From positions 186,001-250,000 of the forward strand of contig NZ_LOFH01000004.1 in the NCBI RefSeq assembly GCF_001469215.1: DNA of 64,000 nt, in the 5' to 3' direction. Positions 8,259 through 17,149 of this stretch are shown here, piece after piece (the stretch's first letter is position 1; the number at the start of each line of letters is the position of its first letter). Origin of the DNA: Pseudoalteromonas sp. H105 (GTDB lineage Bacteria > Pseudomonadota > Gammaproteobacteria > Enterobacterales > Alteromonadaceae). The notes beneath the pieces are model-generated. The model had not been told where the DNA came from and did not search any database. It was given only the letters and a program-made list of their open reading frames with translations. The translations under genes and the position numbers were made by a program.

Positions 8259-9645
8259 TACTTGGCTCCCCGATAAATAAACACACACCTTGACCCAACA
8301 TCATTAATAGCCAGAACAACCAAGGTTTGTTTTCTAATTTGTCTGCCCCCTTAATCACGTAAAAATCCATAATGTGCACTAGTAACACCCATCCACAGGT
8401 CATAATGAAAATAGTCATGGCACTATTACCAGCAGTAATAGTTGAATTAAGCATATGTAAATTCGTGATAATATTTATCGCAGAGGTAAGATCGTTAGCA
8501 GCAAAGAACACCCACCCAATCAAGACTAAATAAAAAGTAATGGCCCATTTAATAAAGGTAACAAGCCATGCTGTTGACTGATTAAATCGGGCAAATATTT
8601 TAAGTCCAGCAAGGTAATGCGTAGCGGTAATTATGGCGCCATGAAAGGCCCCCCATGCAACAAAAGTCCATGCTGCGCCATGCCATAAGCCACCGAGTAA
8701 CATGGTTAAAAATACATTTCGTGTCCGGTTGCCGTGTCTATTTCCGCCCAATGAAATATACAAATAATCGCGCAACCAAGTAGAAAGCGAAATATGCCAG
8801 CGACGCCAAAAATCAACTGGCGAAAGTGCAAAATAAGGCACTCTAAAATTAAGCGGAATACTAAACCCTAAGATCAATGCAATACCAATGGCCATATCGG
8901 TGTAACCCGAAAAATCCCCGTATATTTGCCCCGCAAATGCCAGTACCCCCGTCCAAAGCTCCAATGTGCTAACGGGGCCTTTTGCTTCAAACGCATGCTG
9001 CGCCGGAATAGCCAATATGTCTGCGCCTGTTTTTTTAATAAGGCCGACCGTGATCAACAAAAAGCCATGCTTAACAGCCGTGTACTTAGGTAAAGCGATT
9101 GCATGCATTTGCGGTAATATATGACTTGCTCGCAGAATAGGCCCTGCTACTAACTGCGGAAAGAAAGACAACGCCGCAACAAACTCCACCAGCCCTTTGC
9201 GCGGTTTCATATCTCCACGGTATACATCAATGGTGTAACTTAAACTTTGAAAAGTATAAAAAGAAATACCCACAGGTAGCACCCAACCTAAGGTCTCAAT
9301 GGAAGCATGATACCCCAACGTAGTTAGCAACTCAGACACAGAATTAAGCGCAAAATCAGCGTATTTAAATACTGCTAAAAGCCCTAAATTTAGAACAATG
9401 GACAGTGTGACCCACTGCTTTTTACGTTGTTGGGTTTTTGCTTTATATATCGCTTGAGCAATAAAGTAATCCGCAAGACCACTGCCGACCAGCAACGGAA
9501 TGAAACTATAATTCCATGCACCATAAAACACCAAACTGCCGACTAATATTAAATAAACTTTGGGCTTTTGTTTTAAAAAAACAAAGCCATAAAACACAAT
9601 GAAAATGGCAAAAAACCAAAAGAACAGAGGGGTATTAAATATCAT
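8233..9645 (-). CDS. MBOAT family O-acyltransferase (AlgI-like)
   Basis: A polytopic inner-membrane protein of 470 residues with about ten hydrophobic helices. The MBOAT signature is clear: RRWHISLSTWLRDYLY with His284, and GLWHGAAWTF with the invariant catalytic His322. AlgI-type proteins pass acetyl groups from a cytoplasmic donor to an extracytoplasmic partner that acetylates a polysaccharide or peptidoglycan. An AGGTGG box precedes the ATG at 9645. It is the first gene of a two-gene unit with the SGNH-like gene. No alginate or other polysaccharide biosynthesis genes are near, so the acceptor polymer is unknown. Confidence 0.92.
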   Translation of the reverse strand: MIFNTPLFFWFFAIFIVFYGFVFLKQKPKVYLILVGSLVFYGAWNYSFIPLLVGSGLADYFIAQAIYKAKTQQRKKQWVTLSIVLNLGLLAVFKYADFALNSVSELLTTLGYHASIETLGWVLPVGISFYTFQSLSYTIDVYRGDMKPRKGLVEFVAALSFFPQLVAGPILRASHILPQMHAIALPKYTAVKHGFLLITVGLIKKTGADILAIPAQHAFEAKGPVSTLELWTGVLAFAGQIYGDFSGYTDMAIGIALILGFSIPLNFRVPYFALSPVDFWRRWHISLSTWLRDYLYISLGGNRHGNRTRNVFLTMLLGGLWHGAAWTFVAWGAFHGAIITATHYLAGLKIFARFNQSTAWLVTFIKWAITFYLVLIGWVFFAANDLTSAINIITNLHMLNSTITAGNSAMTIFIMTCGWVLLVHIMDFYVIKGADKLENKPWLFWLLMMLGQGVCLFIGEPSNEFIYFQF

Positions 9646-9864
9646 ATTGCCACCTTTTCCATAGCAAGCCTGATTGAGGCTGTATTAAACAAACTAAACA
9701 TCCTGGTTACCTTTTTTAGAACGAGTTTGGCTAGCCCACTAATAAGTAGGTTTAAAATCATTCAATTATTAATAAGTTACATGTATAAGTAAGCGCTGAT
9801 TAACTATCAATAATCAGCGAAACTCTCACATTGATTTACGGGGTATGCGCATTGGCGTTTATCA

Positions 9865-11406
9865 TTAACGTGCTCCATTCGCAATAAGAAGTGATTTAAT
9901 ACGATCAGTGCGCGCACGGTTCAGGGGTGAGCGCAGTTGATAACCATCAGATGCACCCGTTGTGACAGCTAAATTAACATCCGCCCCTCGTTCAATCAGC
10001 AACTCTGTCATGGCATAAAAGCCAAAGTAACTTGCATTTATAAGCGGTGTTTCATCACGTGGCACAATGGCGTTAACATCAGCCCCGTTATCAAGTAACA
10101 GCCTTGCCAAATCGGTGTTGTTACTCATTGCTGCAACAATAAGGGGGTTACCATCACCACTTGATGACTGATTAACATCCGCCCCTAAGTCAATTAATGC
10201 TTGTGCCATTACTTTATTATTTTGTTTTACTGCAATCATTAGTGCGGTGCCATCACCAATAAGAGGAATATTTATATCAACCCCCTCACCTTGTAGTGCT
10301 TGTACCGCTTCAATATCATTACGAGAAACCGCTTCAATTAATGCCTGACTTTCAAATTTAGGCAATAATGAATAATGACGCGCATCCTCAGTCGTATGTT
10401 TAATGCTAATTTTAGGTGAAAATGTCTGAGTTGCCTGAATAGTTGTAGCGGTAACAGCGGCACAAATTAGCGTAATTACGGTTATTCGTGGCTTTTTAAA
10501 CTGCTTATTTTCTAACACCGCCCCGACACGATAATTCAACTCTTTTTTCTTACTAAATAACCCCATTGCCAATACACTGCGTTGTTGTGTAACCATTAAT
10601 TTAGCGCAATCAATTAATGATTGTGCATATAGCTGAGTGCTCTTTAACTCATTTACGGCGCGTAGGTCACACGCAATCTCACGCTCAACATGAATTTGTT
10701 TATTTAGTATGCGAATTACTGGGCTCCACCAAAACAAGATGGCGATCACTTCTTGAAATAAACCAAACCAGTTGTCCCCTCGCTTAATATGGGCGTATTC
10801 ATGCAAGACGATTGCACGTAATTGTTCATGCTTTAGTTGCTCAGTCAGGCTTTTAGGAATAATAATTTTTGGCTCTTTAAGCCCTACAACTAAAGGAGAA
10901 GACACTTTATCTGAGGTATAGACGTGGGCATCAATGTGAGTTGAAAGGTCAAGGGCTTGCTCTATAGTCGAACGTATTAAAAATCGTGTTTGAATATAGG
11001 ATGAAAGCACAGTAAAAGTTCGCCAAACACTGCCCATAAACCATACAAAAACACCTAAACTAAGCAAAAAAGTAAAATTAAACACAATTTCGCTCGGCAA
11101 ATGCCAACTGTTCACTGGCTTATTAGGGGTATGAGAAGTCAGAGGCGTTAATGCATCTGGTGTGCTTTTAAGCGCATTGACTGGGGCTGAGGTATTTACA
11201 CTAACAACTGTATTTTCCCCCTCTTGGGTGATCAAACTAAAAGGCAGTACTGTTGCAGCAACAAACGCCGTCATCCAAAGCCAGCTTTTCAATTCTGCAC
11301 TCAGTGTTATACATCGATTGAGTAACGACAGCCCTATCAGTAAAATAAAACCAATCACTAAGTGGTGAAACGCCAACGTAGTTAATAAAGTATATTCAAT
11401 CATCAT
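9865..11406 (-). CDS. BlaR1/MecR1-type M56 membrane metallopeptidase with C-terminal ankyrin repeats
   Basis: A 513-residue protein. The N-terminal part (about 1-130) has three or more membrane helices. The M56 peptidase core carries the zinc motif HEYAH at 202-206 followed by an EREIACD element. A further hydrophobic helix lies near residues 310-325. Residues about 353-510 form four to five ankyrin repeats (for example ALIDLGADVN, LLLDNGADVN, LLIERGADVN). BlaR1/MecR1 end in a penicillin-binding sensor domain; here ankyrin repeats take its place, so the sensed signal is probably a protein. It follows a BlaI-type repressor gene by 26 bases and is probably its activator protease. No beta-lactamase gene adjoins. 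Confidence 0.88.
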   Translation of the reverse strand: MMIEYTLLTTLAFHHLVIGFILLIGLSLLNRCITLSAELKSWLWMTAFVAATVLPFSLITQEGENTVVSVNTSAPVNALKSTPDALTPLTSHTPNKPVNSWHLPSEIVFNFTFLLSLGVFVWFMGSVWRTFTVLSSYIQTRFLIRSTIEQALDLSTHIDAHVYTSDKVSSPLVVGLKEPKIIIPKSLTEQLKHEQLRAIVLHEYAHIKRGDNWFGLFQEVIAILFWWSPVIRILNKQIHVEREIACDLRAVNELKSTQLYAQSLIDCAKLMVTQQRSVLAMGLFSKKKELNYRVGAVLENKQFKKPRITVITLICAAVTATTIQATQTFSPKISIKHTTEDARHYSLLPKFESQALIEAVSRNDIEAVQALQGEGVDINIPLIGDGTALMIAVKQNNKVMAQALIDLGADVNQSSSGDGNPLIVAAMSNNTDLARLLLDNGADVNAIVPRDETPLINASYFGFYAMTELLIERGADVNLAVTTGASDGYQLRSPLNRARTDRIKSLLIANGAR

Positions 11407-11432
11407 AGCCCTAACATCCTTATACCAATTGA

Positions 11433-11813
11433 TTAATCTTTGCTTTGATCAACTTTACGTTGCAGCGCTTCTAAATCATCAAGGTCTATATCCGTCTCTT
11501 GCATTAAATGCTGGGCGAGTACCTTGGGTGATCCACCAAAAAACTTATTCAGCATTGAAGTAAGTGCACTTTGTCGTGCTTCTTTTTGGGTGATTTTAGC
11601 GGTGTAAATAAACGCTTTTCCTTCTTTTTTAAAATCAGCGTAGCCCTTCTCAGCAAGGATCTTACAGAGTGTTTGTACCGTGGTGTAAGCTGTTTGCTTT
11701 TGCTTTGATAGTTCATCCGTAATATCGCGAACGGATGCATCTCCCTTTTTCCAAAGCACTTCCATAATGCTTTGTTCACCATCAGTTAGTTGCGTAGATT
11801 TATTTCTGGCCAT
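11433..11813 (-). CDS. BlaI/MecI/CopY family transcriptional repressor
   Basis: A 126-residue winged-helix repressor. The N-terminal half has the family pattern: LTDGEQSIMEVLWKKGDASVRDI, then the recognition helix region TAYTTVQTLCKILAEKGY. The C-terminal half supports dimerisation and, in relatives, cleavage by the partner peptidase. It is the first gene of a two-gene operon with the M56-ankyrin protein. Palindromic sites CTAATTAATTAG lie just upstream, so autoregulation is likely. A divergent DUF2189 gene at 12026 may share the control region. The family call is certain from the sequence pattern; the signal is not known. Confidence 0.92.
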   Translation of the reverse strand: MARNKSTQLTDGEQSIMEVLWKKGDASVRDITDELSKQKQTAYTTVQTLCKILAEKGYADFKKEGKAFIYTAKITQKEARQSALTSMLNKFFGGSPKVLAQHLMQETDIDLDDLEALQRKVDQSKD

Positions 11814-11836
11814 CGTATTTACCTTTTAGATTTTCT

Positions 11837-11936
11837 ACTAATTAATTAGTTTTAAATACTATAGCGTGCAAAATACGCTCTATCAACTAATTAATTAGTT
11901 TTTAGCTTTATAACGGGTTCTCTATTAATTAATAAG
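11837..11936. promoter_or_regulatory. Repeated palindromic operators in the blaI-type promoter region
   Basis: ACTAATTAATTAGT at 11837-11850 and AACTAATTAATTAGTT at 11885-11900 are perfect palindromes sharing the core CTAATTAATTAG. A weaker copy, CTATTAATTAATAAG, lies at 11922-11936. The sites are about 48 and 36 bases apart and sit immediately upstream of the BlaI-type gene, which is the usual place for dimer operators of this family. The core differs from the classic TACA/TGTA half-sites of BlaI/MecI. Operator function is inferred from symmetry, repetition and position. Confidence 0.7.
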
Positions 11937-12025
11937 TAGGCTATACATAAAAATACCCTTAATAATTTGTAAATAATCCCCTTGTGTTCTAAACCTAAAG
12001 AGTAGCCCCAATAGGAGACTCATTT

Positions 12026-12805
12026 ATGCCGTCAACAAACACAATTGATAAAAACGCCGAGTTTGCACGTTGTTTAGAGTGCAACAAAGTCGATACATTT
12101 GCAGCCTTTCACTGGCTTGCGCTAGCGGTAAAAGACATGACTCGCGCTCCCTTGCTCAGCCTTATTTACGGATTAATTTTTACAATTATTCCTTTAGCAA
12201 TTATTTACAGTGCCCTGTATTCAGGCACTCATTTGGTCATTTTACCTGCCACCGTAGCGTTTGCATTAATTGGCCCAGCGTTTGCTGTAGGTTTGTATGA
12301 TGTTGCGTGGGAACTTGAAAAAGGGCATAAGCCCACATTAATGCATTCGTTAAAATCGATGTTCAGAAACCCGGTTGGTGAATGGGGATTTGCCATCCTT
12401 TTAATGGTTATTATGATTATTTGGATGCGCCTAGCCGCGTTAGTTCATGCGCTATACCCAAGTCATGCCAATCCCACTTTTGAAGAGTTGTCTGCATTTT
12501 TGACACTGGGTAGCATTATAGGTGGCATCCTACTGGTAACTGTATTTGCTATTTCAGCCTTTACGCCACAAATTATGATGGAACGACGCGTTGATATTAT
12601 GACCGCTGTTATGTCATCAATGAACGCGGTAAAACATAACTTTGCAGCAATGATTGTGTGGGCGGTCTGTATATTTGTGTTTGTTGCTTTAGGTTTTGTA
12701 ACTGGCGGCACGGGATTTATTGTGCTCATGCCACTGCTTAGTTACGCCAGCTGGCATGGCTACATTGCGATTATTAAAACTAAAAAATCACGTGGATATG
12801 AATAA
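12026..12805 (+). CDS. DUF2189 integral membrane protein
   Basis: A 259-residue protein with a short cytoplasmic N-terminus holding a C-x2-C pair (ARCLECNK) and about six membrane helices between residues 45 and 245. The pattern of aromatic- and glycine-rich helices fits the DUF2189 family, whose function is unknown. An AGGAGA-type site precedes the ATG. It is divergent from the BlaI-type repressor gene, with about 210 bases and the repeated palindromes between them, so it may be a target of that repressor. It converges on the GNAT gene, with only four bases between their stops. Confidence 0.75.
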   Translation: MPSTNTIDKNAEFARCLECNKVDTFAAFHWLALAVKDMTRAPLLSLIYGLIFTIIPLAIIYSALYSGTHLVILPATVAFALIGPAFAVGLYDVAWELEKGHKPTLMHSLKSMFRNPVGEWGFAILLMVIMIIWMRLAALVHALYPSHANPTFEELSAFLTLGSIIGGILLVTVFAISAFTPQIMMERRVDIMTAVMSSMNAVKHNFAAMIVWAVCIFVFVALGFVTGGTGFIVLMPLLSYASWHGYIAIIKTKKSRGYE

Positions 12806-12809
12806 CGGC

Positions 12810-13784
12810 TTATAAAAACAATTGCGCCGGGAGGTAAAGCTCTTGGCGCAGTAACTTGCGCCCTTGTTTGAGTCCATTCTTATATGAGGGAATATTACTC
12901 GCATCAATATAACCAAAGAAAAGCTCAAAATCCTGAACATGCTCTTGATAATATAAACGCTGCATCGGTGAGGCTAAACCTTGGCCTCTAAATTGTTTAG
13001 CAATAAAAATATCACTCACCAATAAACCATTAAAACCCAACTCTTCACTTACCTCGCCCATAACCATCCCTAAAGGCTGACCTTGATAAAATGCCATGCA
13101 GCATAAGCCAGATTCAATAGACTCATTCAATTCTTCTTTATCACTGATCGGCACTATATTTGCCATTGCTGGGTTTTCAGTTAGAAACTGGTTGTACTCC
13201 TTCTCATACCAAGGCCAATATGTGTCAAACTCAAAAGGCTGCATAGAGATATCCGCTTTTAAAGCAGCACTCACATCAAGTAATGGCGTTTGACAGCCTA
13301 ATAAAGAGTCAACGGCGCGAGCACCTGGTAATGACAGTAATTGATGTGCTTGTGGTGACGCAGGCGCAGGCCAAACACAAATGTGCTCAGGTTTGCACCA
13401 ACAAAACACCTTACGAATGTAAGCGACAAGTTTTTTTAAAGCTGATTCAGTGAATGAATGTTCGCTAAAGATTTCAAACATGGTTTCGTCATCATCATTA
13501 CGACAAACACTTACGATAAATAAATTGCCAATGTTATCTTCAACTACTTGGGCAAATAAGTCGTCGTCAGGCACATCATCACTGATATTTCGCCGCTGGC
13601 GTAATTCACTAAAATCATCACTTGTGCAATCGTCATTTAATGCGAGTAAATCCTGACACTCTTTATCGATTGCTTTTTCAGTATCTAGATTGAGTATACT
13701 TGTGAGGTTATACGTTTTAAGAATCCCACCACCTAGGCGGCGTAAACACACGTCGTCGATTTTATACAATGGATAATGGCGCAT
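12810..13784 (-). CDS. GNAT family N-acetyltransferase
   Basis: A 324-residue protein. The C-terminal half (about 190-320) has the GNAT fold marks: SDIFIAKQFRGQGLASPMQR contains the acetyl-CoA loop Q/R-x-x-G-x-G/A (FRGQGLA), followed by the DASNIPSYKNGLKQGRK motif where the substrate-facing helix ends. The N-terminal half is acidic and unlike known domains, and may be a degenerate second GNAT half. Substrate unknown. The gene is alone on its strand. Confidence 0.75.
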   Translation of the reverse strand: MRHYPLYKIDDVCLRRLGGGILKTYNLTSILNLDTEKAIDKECQDLLALNDDCTSDDFSELRQRRNISDDVPDDDLFAQVVEDNIGNLFIVSVCRNDDDETMFEIFSEHSFTESALKKLVAYIRKVFCWCKPEHICVWPAPASPQAHQLLSLPGARAVDSLLGCQTPLLDVSAALKADISMQPFEFDTYWPWYEKEYNQFLTENPAMANIVPISDKEELNESIESGLCCMAFYQGQPLGMVMGEVSEELGFNGLLVSDIFIAKQFRGQGLASPMQRLYYQEHVQDFELFFGYIDASNIPSYKNGLKQGRKLLRQELYLPAQLFL

Positions 13785-13953
13785 AACTTCCCTCTACAAA
13801 TCTCATTTAAACCCCATACGGGTACATGAAGACTCTAGGGTTTGCCCTTTGAAATTGCAATACCTAATTACTTATGATTATATTGAAAAAGGATTATGAA
13901 TCCGTATCTTTCAAATGATTTGACTAAATTTCACTGAACATAAAGGATCGAGG

Positions 13954-14415
13954 ATGAATTTTTGCAAACTCTTAATTTTAATCATTGCAACAATAGGGCT
14001 ATCAACTGCCAAAGCTGAACAATTTGGCAAACCTGTTGATAGTGCCAGCCTATTAAAAATTTCGACTATAATGGCTGCGCCTGATACCTTCTTAGAGCAA
14101 CAAGTCACCATTGAAGGGACTGTTGTCGGAGTATGTGCTAAACGAGGGTGCTGGATGACAATTGCCTCTGATAAGCGTTTTCAAAATTTGAAAATCAAGG
14201 TTAATGACGGCGATATGGTATTCCCTATGACTGCCAAAGGCAGTAAAGCAATAGCAACAGGACAGCTAAATAAAATCCAACTCAACTTAACCCGCACTAA
14301 AGCCTTGCTAGCGCACAGAGCCCAACAAGCTGGGAATGTATTTGACGAAAACACAGTGACAGAGCCAATGGCAATTTATCAACTTGTGCCTACAGGTGTA
14401 GAGATTTTTGAGTAA
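13954..14415 (+). CDS. DUF4920-type exported protein
   Basis: A 153-residue protein with a signal peptide (residues 1-21, cleavage near AKA-EQ). The mature part has an OB-like strand pattern with the motif GVCAKRGCWM, in which the two cysteines may bind metal or form a disulphide; this fits DUF4920, of unknown function. It overlaps the next gene by 8 bases, so the two are translated together. That partner is a PepSY-helix membrane protein, which suggests a role in periplasmic metal or redox handling, but this is inference. Confidence 0.7.
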   Translation: MNFCKLLILIIATIGLSTAKAEQFGKPVDSASLLKISTIMAAPDTFLEQQVTIEGTVVGVCAKRGCWMTIASDKRFQNLKIKVNDGDMVFPMTAKGSKAIATGQLNKIQLNLTRTKALLAHRAQQAGNVFDENTVTEPMAIYQLVPTGVEIFE

Positions 14416-14980
14416 AACAAAAAGAAAAATTAACGGGTATCAATTAAACCGTAGTTTGCATCGTGATGTCGGGTATTTTTGCATTGGTTTAGTGATCATT
14501 TTTGCAGTATCGGGCATAGCGGTTAATCACAAAGATGACTGGAACCCGAACTACCGTATTGAGCAAGTGCTCATATCTGCATCAGCCAAAAAGTGGTCAC
14601 TTGATGACGACACTAAGCTCACTCATCAATTACTTGCGGTTAGTGAGACAAATGAAAAAGTTAAGGCCTCATATTGGGCATCACCAACTCAATTTAAGCT
14701 GTTTTTTAAAAATGGCAATAACCTGCTATTAAACCTAAAAGATCACCAAATAGTGTATGAAAAAATAACCCCTCGACATGTATTTCAAGCATTTAACCGC
14801 CTACATTTGAACGAGACAAAAGCATCTTGGGTTATATTCTCAGATATTTTTGCTGCGTTACTAATTTTTTTAGCGCTAAGTGGTCTGTTTATGATTAGAG
14901 GGAAACACAGCCCTTGGGGTATAAGATCACTGTGGATACTCAGCGGTATCGCCCTTCCTGCGGTGTATATATTGATGTAA
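14408..14980 (+). CDS. PepSY-associated transmembrane protein
   Basis: A 190-residue membrane protein that starts at a TTG (14408) overlapping the end of the DUF4920 gene. It has an N-terminal helix (about 22-42) preceded by NRSLHRDVGYFC, a periplasmic stretch, and two C-terminal helices (about 145-162, 170-188). HRDVGY and FNRLHLNETKAS are typical of PepSY-associated TM helix proteins, where such histidines often coordinate haem or metal. Members accompany iron or redox systems. No TonB receptor adjoins it here. Confidence 0.75.
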   Translation: MSKTKRKINGYQLNRSLHRDVGYFCIGLVIIFAVSGIAVNHKDDWNPNYRIEQVLISASAKKWSLDDDTKLTHQLLAVSETNEKVKASYWASPTQFKLFFKNGNNLLLNLKDHQIVYEKITPRHVFQAFNRLHLNETKASWVIFSDIFAALLIFLALSGLFMIRGKHSPWGIRSLWILSGIALPAVYILM

Positions 14981-15009
14981 TAAAGTGAAGGTAAACACCT
15001 TCACTTTAT
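14980..15009. terminator. Inverted repeat between convergent genes, probable terminator
   Basis: ATAAAGTGAAGGT pairs with ACCTTCACTTTAT around AAAC. It sits exactly between the convergent PepSY and PhoX genes, so it could end both transcripts. Confidence 0.65.
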
Positions 15010-15016
15010 CTCATTA

Positions 15017-16384
15017 TTAGCGCTTAAAACTATCCCAAGGGCCGGTAATAGCAAGTGTTTTGGTCGGTTTATAAACATTTACAAATAAAGTGCTGCCATC
15101 GGGTGAAAAGCACGCGCCAGCCAACTCTGTTTGCGTTTGTAACTTTGCAAAGTTATACACTTCACCTTTAGGGGTAACACCGCGTAAATGGTTATCAACG
15201 ATATCAGTGTATTGATCTTCACAAACAATTAAATGGCCATTTGGCGCAACTGTTAGGTTATCGCCAAAGTTAAACAGTGAGCCATCTGTACTTTCAACAA
15301 ATAACGACACAACCCCTGGATTTTGCGCTTCTTTATCTGTACCTTCAAAAGCGGATGGCACATACTTTATCACTTGCCCTAGTTGCTTTTTACCACCATT
15401 GGTACAACAAAAATACAACTCATTATCCCCCCAGTGAATCCCCTCTCCTCGGGCAAACAATGCTGCACCTTGTTGATAACCACGTATTCGTAAATCATCA
15501 TTCGGACTTTTAGGATCAGCTAAATCAACCCACTCAGCAGCAAATTCTTTTTGAAGTGGCATATCCTGTGTACGCCAATTACGAGTATCAAATTGCGGCT
15601 TAGCTTTAATAATCATAGCTTGCAGCTTACCGCCTTTAGCAAGTTTACCGACTTCATTGGGAATAAAGCGGTAAAACACACTATCGCCTTTATCTTCTGT
15701 TAAATAAACGATGCCTGTTTTTGGGTCTACCGCTGCAGCTTCATGGTTAAAGCGGCCCATGGCTGTTAACGGTTCAGGTTTGACTAAACCTTGCGCATTA
15801 GCCGGAATTTCAAAAATATACCCATGATCTTGCTTTAGGCCATCGGCTTTAGTTGCTGTTGTTTCTTCACAAGTGAGCCATGTCCCCCACGGAGTTATAC
15901 CGCCAGAACAATTGCGAATAGTGCCAACAAGCGACAAATATTCTTGCTCTTTGTTGCCCGTTTTAAGATTATAAACAATATGACTGGTGCCACCAGGTAG
16001 CGCAACGCCCTGACTATCAACGTCATACGCGAGCGAGGTTTTATGAGTTTGTAGGCTTGATTCAGCTTTTGCTAAATCGGTTGGCTTAAGTTCATGATTG
16101 CGAACCAGCGCAACGCGTTCGTCATCAAGTGCGATACACCCCATACCATCGGCTTTATCTGGTACCGTAAAGCCATCAGACATTTTATCACCGAGCTGCG
16201 AAATAACCTTGTAACTAAAACCAGCTGGTAAATCTAACAACTTGTTATTATCTGCAATTAAAGGCCCGTACGCAGGTAAGTTACTCCCTAAGTCACTTAA
16301 AGGTACTTTACCAAACGCACTTCGCGATAGGCCAACAAACGCGAGTGTTCCTGCACTAAATAAAAACTGCCTTCTGTTAATCAT
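15017..16384 (-). CDS. PhoX-like alkaline phosphatase (DUF839), Tat-exported
   Basis: A 455-residue protein with a twin-arginine signal: NRRQFLF at residues 3-9 followed by a hydrophobic stretch and an AFG cleavage region near residue 25. The body matches the PhoX/DUF839 family, with GMGCIALDDERVALVRNHEL, an ETT segment after TWLTCE, NHEAAAVDP and HLIVCEDQ, whose acidic residues would bind the Ca and Fe of the active site. PhoX enzymes release phosphate from phosphoesters in the periplasm and are common in phosphate-poor seas. No PHO box was identified upstream. Confidence 0.85.
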   Translation of the reverse strand: MINRRQFLFSAGTLAFVGLSRSAFGKVPLSDLGSNLPAYGPLIADNNKLLDLPAGFSYKVISQLGDKMSDGFTVPDKADGMGCIALDDERVALVRNHELKPTDLAKAESSLQTHKTSLAYDVDSQGVALPGGTSHIVYNLKTGNKEQEYLSLVGTIRNCSGGITPWGTWLTCEETTATKADGLKQDHGYIFEIPANAQGLVKPEPLTAMGRFNHEAAAVDPKTGIVYLTEDKGDSVFYRFIPNEVGKLAKGGKLQAMIIKAKPQFDTRNWRTQDMPLQKEFAAEWVDLADPKSPNDDLRIRGYQQGAALFARGEGIHWGDNELYFCCTNGGKKQLGQVIKYVPSAFEGTDKEAQNPGVVSLFVESTDGSLFNFGDNLTVAPNGHLIVCEDQYTDIVDNHLRGVTPKGEVYNFAKLQTQTELAGACFSPDGSTLFVNVYKPTKTLAITGPWDSFKR

Positions 16385-16615
16385 GTTTGCTCGATTTATT
16401 ATTAATGATAAAACTTAGCAACATCATAAATTAAAAAAGTAATAAAAGTAGCTTCAACAATTAATTTCATATAATTGTCACACTTAGCGAGGAACTGATG
16501 AGTTTTCAGATTCGAGGACACTCAATATTAGGGTGATTTTATACCTGAATAAAATGTGTGGTGAGCTACGCAAAAATCGAGCTCACCTTACGTTTATATT
16601 CTTTTGCTATATGCG

Positions 16616-17149
16616 TTACTTGCCTTTAAACATAGATGAAAAAACGCCATCGCTTTTTATTAATCCATGATAAAGCGCGGCGCTTATATGCATGAATATC
16701 AGCATTAAAAATACCCACGCAACCAACGCATGCACTTCACGAAAAAACGCAAAATAACGAATATCAACGGCAATCAAATTTGGCAAACTAAATAATCCAA
16801 ATACATTCACAACCCGACCATCCGCATTTTGCATCAACCAACCCGATAACGGCATGAGTAGCATCGCAATATACAGCCCGATATGCGTTATAGAAGCGGC
16901 TAAACGCTGCAGTTGACTCAGTTCATTAGGCAGCGAAGGCGATACATTGCGCCAGGTATTGATAAGCCTGATAACCACTAATATAAGCGCAACAACACCA
17001 AACGATTTATGTAAAGCAACGGCTTCAACTTGCCACACAGCTAAACTTTGCACCATCGATAAACCCAGAAAAAGCATTGAAATCAGTAGCAGTGCCATCG
17101 CCCAGTGCAATAGCCTACTCGTTGCTGAATAGTGTTTAGTTACTTGCAT
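16616..17149 (-). CDS. Cytochrome b561
   Basis: A di-haem inner-membrane electron carrier of 177 residues from the preferred ATG at 17149 (MQVTKHYS), which has AAGGAG six bases upstream; a longer frame to 17266 runs deep into the upstream gene and lacks family similarity. Four helices carry the conserved histidines: RLLHWAMA, ALHKSFG, EVHALVAW and FMHISAAL. It overlaps the last 14 bases of the catalase-like gene and so forms an operon with it. The likely role is to pass electrons from the quinone pool to the exported haem peroxidase, as in other such pairs. Confidence 0.9.
   Translation of the reverse strand: MQVTKHYSATSRLLHWAMALLLISMLFLGLSMVQSLAVWQVEAVALHKSFGVVALILVVIRLINTWRNVSPSLPNELSQLQRLAASITHIGLYIAMLLMPLSGWLMQNADGRVVNVFGLFSLPNLIAVDIRYFAFFREVHALVAWVFLMLIFMHISAALYHGLIKSDGVFSSMFKGK

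Noticed and set aside
9865-11813. Beta-lactam resistance regulator
   Set aside because: The BlaI/M56 pair suggests it, but the penicillin-binding sensor domain is missing and no beta-lactamase gene adjoins.
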